DNA of 9,673 nt from Deltaproteobacteria bacterium (GTDB lineage Bacteria; Desulfobacterota; Desulfobacteria; Desulfobacterales; SURF-15), in the NCBI GenBank assembly GCA_024644775.1, contig JAHEHB010000192.1:1-9673 (forward strand), written 5' to 3'. The notes below the pieces were generated by a model. That model saw nothing but the letters and a program-made list of their open reading frames with translations. It had not been told where the DNA came from and ran no database searches. A program made the translations under genes and the position numbers. Positions 6,607 to 9,673 of the stretch are shown in pieces; the first letter of the stretch is position 1; every line of letters starts with the position of its first letter.

Positions 6607-7482
6607 TCATTCCCAGATTCTGGATTCCAAAACCTGCTCTATGGAAAAATCTTCTATACCCATATAGTGCACGGCAGTATCGATAAGGGCTTCCATGGGA
6701 ACCAGGCCGATAATTTCACTACCGACAACATTTACACCATACCGCCTGGCTTCGATCTTGACCAGCTCGAAAGCCTGGTAGAGGGCAGTCTGTGTATAAT
6801 CGGTCATATTCATGGAAACCTGGACAATACCTCTTTCTTTTAGTTCGATACCGATTCCCTTACAATACCGTAATCCGCCATTGATAAATCTGACCTTTTT
6901 GGCGATGGTAACGGCAACATCAAGATTGTTTGTATTTAAATTCACATTGAAGGCGACCAGTGGCATCCGGGCGCCCACCGCGGTGACGCCGGCAGAAGGA
7001 TGAACAGCTTTCGGGCCGAAATCAGGCGCCCAGTCCGGTTGTCTGATTTTATCTGCCATTCCTTCAAACTGGCCTTTACGGACATTGGCTAAATTTTCTC
7101 TTTCGGGTCTGGTTGCAGATTTTTCATACAAAAAAATGGGGAGCGCATACGCATTGGCCGCCTCCTTTGCAACTTCTTTTGATATATCGACAGTCTCCTC
7201 CATCGTTAACCCCTTTATGGGTATAAACGGCACCACATCGATCGCCCCCATCCGAGGATGCTGGCCCTCATGGATTCTTAAATCTATTAGATCGACGGCT
7301 ACGCCCATGGCGTCTATTACTGCTTTTTTTAAAGTACCGGGTTTGCCAACTGCAGTTACGACGACCCGGTTATGATCGTGATCTCTTTTGTAATCTAACA
7401 GCGTCACCCCCTCTTTTCCTCGAAACGGATCGACGATTTTCTCGATTTTTCCAAGGTCCCTGCCTTCGCTGAAATTCGGCAC
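6607..7482 (-). CDS. ftcD: Glutamate formimidoyltransferase, N-terminus interrupted by an in-frame stop
   Basis: Transfers the formimino group from formiminoglutamate to THF, yielding glutamate and 5-formimino-THF for FchA. The uninterrupted frame (291 codons from GTG 7482) carries the formiminotransferase domain: PNFSEGRD, DHDHNRVVVT, the catalytic segment IHEGQHPRMGAIDVVPFIP, and HPSAGVTAVGARMPLVAFNVNLNT. However, the native start is evidently ATG 7503, with AAAGGA (7519-7514) 10 nt upstream. The codons from there read M-E-K-I-L-stop-C-V-P-N-F-S-E-G, with TAA (7488-7486) in place of the conserved Glu before CVPNFSEG. Counting from that ATG puts the key histidine of HEGQHP at 82, as in mammalian FTCD. 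A product from GTG 7482 would lack most of the first beta strand, so activity is doubtful. It may be a nonsense mutant, a read error, or expressed by re-initiation. Confidence 0.88.
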   Translation of the reverse strand: MPNFSEGRDLGKIEKIVDPFRGKEGVTLLDYKRDHDHNRVVVTAVGKPGTLKKAVIDAMGVAVDLIDLRIHEGQHPRMGAIDVVPFIPIKGLTMEETVDISKEVAKEAANAYALPIFLYEKSATRPERENLANVRKGQFEGMADKIRQPDWAPDFGPKAVHPSAGVTAVGARMPLVAFNVNLNTNNLDVAVTIAKKVRFINGGLRYCKGIGIELKERGIVQVSMNMTDYTQTALYQAFELVKIEARRYGVNVVGSEIIGLVPMEALIDTAVHYMGIEDFSIEQVLESRIWE

Positions 7483-7503
7483 ACATTACAAAATCTTCTC
7501 CAT
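7483..7503 (-). pseudogene. ftcD: Original ftcD start codons ending in premature TAA
   Basis: ATG GAG AAG ATT TTG TAA TGT (7503-7483) runs directly, in frame, into GTG CCG AAT TTC of the ftcD body. One base explains the break: A at + strand position 7488, where C would give GAA (Glu). The ribosome-binding site remains in place, so as written the cell would make a five-residue peptide. Re-initiation at GTG 7482, 3 nt after the stop, is possible. Confidence 0.8.
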
Positions 7504-7634
7504 GATTGATATTTCCTTTAAAATAATTTTCGACAGGTAAACCGATGGGCCCCTCTGGCGGGAATCCAGCCGACTTAAAATATTAAACGCGGCACAACAA
7601 AACCAATCGCGGCATCAAAGCCGGTCTCATCTTA

Positions 7635-8021
7635 TTACCACACTGACTGAACCCCATATTCCCTATAGGTCTTATCTTTGGTCAGTATAATCATTTTTTC
7701 TTTCATCGCTTCTGCAATGATGATGCGATCAAAAGGATCGCGGTGGACAAGCGGGAGCAATGCCGCGGATATGGCTGTCGGAAAACCAACCGGCAGCGGA
7801 AGTACGGTTAGCTTTTGTAAGGCTTCAGGGATGAATCTTTGGGGTTCATCCGGTAGCTCAATTCTGTTGAGTTGCCAGAGCAGCGCGATTTCCCAGCCAC
7901 TAGCTGCACTCAGATAGAGTGAGTTGCCTTTCTTTCTGACAATTTCTGAAACCTTGAGTGACAAACTAGCGGGATTAGCCGCCATCCAGAGAAACGTATG
8001 CGTGTCAAGGAGATAACGCAT
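7635..8021 (-). CDS. vapC: VapC-family PIN-domain toxin
   Basis: A 128-residue PIN-domain ribonuclease of the Sll0205-like VapC group, expected to cleave RNA in a Mg-dependent way unless bound by its antitoxin. Acidic site residues are present: D6 (LLDTHTFLW), E44 (SAASGWEIALL), D95/D98 (HRDPFDRIIIAEA) and D116 (LTKDKTYREYGV). Length is typical and the domain looks complete. ATG 8021 is chosen because family members begin with MRYLLDTHTFLW or close to it; ATG 8027 is an in-frame alternative, and the frame extends to 8060 without support. It overlaps the antitoxin gene by 17 nt and has no clear ribosome-binding site, so translation is probably coupled. It lies between hutU and ftcD, an unusual place for a toxin gene. 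Confidence 0.92.
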   Translation of the reverse strand: MRYLLDTHTFLWMAANPASLSLKVSEIVRKKGNSLYLSAASGWEIALLWQLNRIELPDEPQRFIPEALQKLTVLPLPVGFPTAISAALLPLVHRDPFDRIIIAEAMKEKMIILTKDKTYREYGVQSVW

Positions 8022-8262
8022 GATCATCTGCTTGAAGCCAGAAAGTATCCAGAAATTCATTAGGAATCGGTTCTAAAAGGTCTCCATGAAACTTGACTTT
8101 CCCTTCATACGCACCCAATGGTCTTGTACCACTTTTCGCTTCAACCGGGACAAGTTTGACCAGCGGTTGTCCAGCTTTGGTAATAATCACCTCTTCGCCA
8201 CTCAATACTGCAGGAATAAGCTTGGATAGTTTGGTTTTTGCCTCATGTATCCCGACTTCCAT
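8005..8262 (-). CDS. Phd/YefM-family antitoxin
   Basis: An 85-residue antitoxin. Its N-terminal Phd/YefM fold (MEVGIHEAKTKLSKLIPAVL, GEEVIITKAGQPLVKLVPVE, about residues 1-58) dimerises and binds operator DNA. The C-terminal part (about 59-85, with EPIPNEFLDTFW) should wrap the PIN toxin. GAGGG lies 7 nt before the ATG at 8262. The pairing of a Phd-type antitoxin with an Sll0205-type PIN toxin is standard. The last residues (QADDHALSP) are encoded in the overlap with the toxin gene, so they are constrained by both frames. Autoregulation is expected through the palindrome at 8278-8302. Confidence 0.9.
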   Translation of the reverse strand: MEVGIHEAKTKLSKLIPAVLSGEEVIITKAGQPLVKLVPVEAKSGTRPLGAYEGKVKFHGDLLEPIPNEFLDTFWLQADDHALSP

Positions 8263-8277
8263 TGTTTGCCCTCTTCA

Positions 8278-8319
8278 TTAGTTTAGTTCTAGACTAAGCT
8301 AAATTTCAAGATTTGTCAA
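8278..8319 (-). promoter_or_regulatory. Toxin-antitoxin promoter with overlapping operator palindrome
   Basis: On the minus strand TTGACA (8319-8314) is followed after 17 bp by TAGTCT (8296-8291). The -35 box is perfect and the -10 box weak (3 of 6). Over the -10 lies an inverted repeat, TTAGTTTAG (8278-8286) and CTAAGCTAA (8294-8302), with one mismatch and a 7-base centre. It ends 15 bp before the antitoxin ATG's first base. An operator over the -10 box is the usual arrangement for self-repressing Phd/YefM modules. This gives the cassette its own transcription start inside the hut cluster. Confidence 0.55.
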
Positions 8320-8368
8320 GCCGCCAGAAACCGTTTTCCGGATTTTTCAGACCGCTTTGCTAAAAACG

Positions 8369-9673
8369 CTAAGTTTGCAGTGATCTTACCTTTTTAAACG
8401 CCCCTGCCACCAGATCCTTGACCATGTTGTCATCTGCAAGATAAGGAAGGGTGATATGGTCTTTGCCCTGTCTCTCTTTATTATATGCGATACTGGTGTC
8501 AATGGAATTTTCATTTCTTGCCCAGGCACGTCGTGCGACCCCACCCATGACATCCCAGGGTATGGCCGTACAAAGAATTCGATCTACTTTTTTACTACCA
8601 TCTAAAACAAGCCCGAAGCCCCCATCAATGGCTTTTCCGATGCCAACTCCGCCACCGTTGTGAAGGGCAACCATGCTCATACCTCTAGCGGCATTTCCGG
8701 CAAATCCTACGATGGCCATATCGGCCATGATGTTGCTGCCATCCTTGATGTTGGCCGTTTCTCTAAAAGGAGAATCTACCCCCCCGCAATCGTGGTGATC
8801 TCTTCCCAGCATAACCGGTCCGATTTCGCCGTTTCTCACCATTTCATTGAACTTTAATGCGATATTCATTCTGCCCATGGCATCTTGATACAGAATTCTC
8901 GCTTGTGTTCCCACAACGAGCTTATTTTGCTTCGCATCCCGTATCCATACATAATTGTCCTTGTCCTGAAATCGTCGATTCGGATCGATACATTCCATGG
9001 CGGCTTTATCCGTCTCAAATAAATCTTCTTCTTTGCCGCTTAAGCAGACCCATCGAAACGGACCATAGCCAAAATCAAACAACAGCGGCCCCATAATGTC
9101 TTCCACATAGGAGGGGAAGATAAAACCATCCATTGGATCTTTGCCATTTCTGCAGATTTCCGTAACCCCAGTATCGTAAATCGCCTTTAAGAAACTGTTT
9201 CCGTAGTCAAAAAAGTAGGTTCCCCGATGGACAAGGATTTTGATAAGTTCAAAATGCCGCTTTAAAGTGATGTCCACAAGTTTTCGAAATTTTGTTGGAT
9301 CGGTCTTTATAAGATCTGTTCTTTCATCAAACGTCAATCCCTGTGGACAGTATCCGCCATTGTATACCGCATGGCAGGAGGTCTGATCGGATAACAGATG
9401 AATAACAATATGATTTTTCACGGCGTATTCGAGCAAATCCACAACATTTCCGTAGAACGCAATGGCGATAGGATCTCCTTTTTCCTGATATTCTTTGGCT
9501 GTGGCAAATACTGCAGTCGGATCATCCATTACTTTACCGACCCAGCCCTGATCAAACCGGGTCTTTATTCGAGATTTATCAACCTCTGCGATGATACCCA
9601 CCCCCCCTGCAATCTCAATGGCTTTTCCCTGGGCGCCACTCATACCCCCCAGACCAGAGGTTACAAATAGCAG
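8369..9673 (-). CDS. hutU: Urocanate hydratase (urocanase), N-terminal part outside window
   Basis: Converts urocanate to 4-imidazolone-5-propionate using tightly bound NAD+, in the cytosol. The window holds the last 434 residues; the frame runs off the right edge with LLFVTSGLGG directly before MSGAQGKA, so the ATG at 9643 is internal. The NAD-binding GLGGMSGAQGKA, TSCHAVYNGGYCPQGLTF, YGPFRWVCLSG, FNEMVRNGEIGP and GRDHHDCGGVDSPFRE are all present. The last of these holds the conserved catalytic-site cysteine. MVALHNGGGVGIGKAIDGG follows. The sequence matches the longer urocanase type better than the roughly 556-residue Pseudomonas type. It is the first gene of the minus-strand cluster in view. 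No terminator is evident before the toxin-antitoxin promoter, so read-through toward ftcD is possible. Confidence 0.96.
   Translation of the reverse strand: MLFVTSGLGGMSGAQGKAIEIAGGVGIIAEVDKSRIKTRFDQGWVGKVMDDPTAVFATAKEYQEKGDPIAIAFYGNVVDLLEYAVKNHIVIHLLSDQTSCHAVYNGGYCPQGLTFDERTDLIKTDPTKFRKLVDITLKRHFELIKILVHRGTYFFDYGNSFLKAIYDTGVTEICRNGKDPMDGFIFPSYVEDIMGPLLFDFGYGPFRWVCLSGKEEDLFETDKAAMECIDPNRRFQDKDNYVWIRDAKQNKLVVGTQARILYQDAMGRMNIALKFNEMVRNGEIGPVMLGRDHHDCGGVDSPFRETANIKDGSNIMADMAIVGFAGNAARGMSMVALHNGGGVGIGKAIDGGFGLVLDGSKKVDRILCTAIPWDVMGGVARRAWARNENSIDTSIAYNKERQGKDHITLPYLADDNMVKDLVAGAFKKVRSLQT

Noticed and set aside
7486..7488. Stop-codon recoding (selenocysteine or pyrrolysine) in ftcD
   Set aside because: The codon is TAA, not TGA or TAG, and the family residue there is glutamate. 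TAA also ends hutI, fchA and vapC in this window.
7570..7610. Promoter directly upstream of ftcD on the minus strand
   Set aside because: TTGGTT or TTGTTG with TAATAT-like boxes can be picked out, but spacings are off (15 bp or less) and the region is AT-rich. TGCCGCG occurs twice here, but that is too short to call an insertion trace.
8320..8368. Terminator between hutU and the toxin-antitoxin promoter
   Set aside because: Only a three-pair CCG-GAAAA-CGG stem with a bulged extension is visible, with no proper T tract.
8369..9643. hutU starting at the ATG at 9643
   Set aside because: Ten further in-frame residues (LLFVTSGLGG) continue the conserved NAD-binding segment to the window edge, so this methionine is internal.

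Overview
The window suggests a mesophilic, Gram-negative, anaerobe-type bacterium. Desulfobacterota/deltaproteobacteria is my best guess, from the PAS-containing hybrid kinase, the long form of urocanase and the formimino-tetrahydrofolate route of histidine breakdown. No rRNA or other taxonomic marker is present, so this is inference.

Left part (1-4295, + strand). The first 108 bases hold what may be the tail of an upstream gene, ending in a hairpin. Next come a near-perfect 29-bp palindrome and a membrane-bound hybrid histidine kinase (PAS, HisKA, HATPase, receiver; TTG start). A clear rho-independent terminator follows about 290 bases after the kinase stop. An AT-rich gap with a sigma-54-like -24/-12 element then leads to a gene for a small secreted protein of no recognised family. 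The last gene on this strand encodes a cyclase/kynurenine-formamidase-family metal hydrolase, visibly richer in GC than its left neighbour.

Middle (4296-4632). The gap between the convergent cyclase and fchA genes carries no convincing gene. It holds inverted and direct repeat elements resembling a dispersed intergenic repeat.

Right part (4633-9673, - strand). This is a histidine-utilisation cluster, read right to left: hutU (cut by the window edge), a Phd/YefM-VapC (PIN) toxin-antitoxin pair, ftcD, hutI and fchA. Together they convert urocanate to imidazolonepropionate, then formiminoglutamate, then glutamate plus 5-formimino-THF, then 5,10-methenyl-THF plus ammonia. hutI and fchA overlap by 7 nt. 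HutH (histidine ammonia-lyase) is not in the window.

Two points stand out. First, the toxin-antitoxin cassette, with its own TTGACA promoter and operator-like palindrome, sits between hutU and ftcD. Second, ftcD has an in-frame TAA exactly where the family has its conserved glutamate (the E of the usual ECVPNFSEG start). The ribosome-binding site, ATG and first five codons lie intact upstream, and counting from that ATG puts the catalytic histidine at position 82, as in mammalian FTCD. The gene is therefore a fresh nonsense mutant, a sequencing error, or rescued by re-initiation at a GTG two codons after the stop. I found no CRISPR array, tRNA, rRNA or insertion sequence, and no clearly novel multi-gene system.
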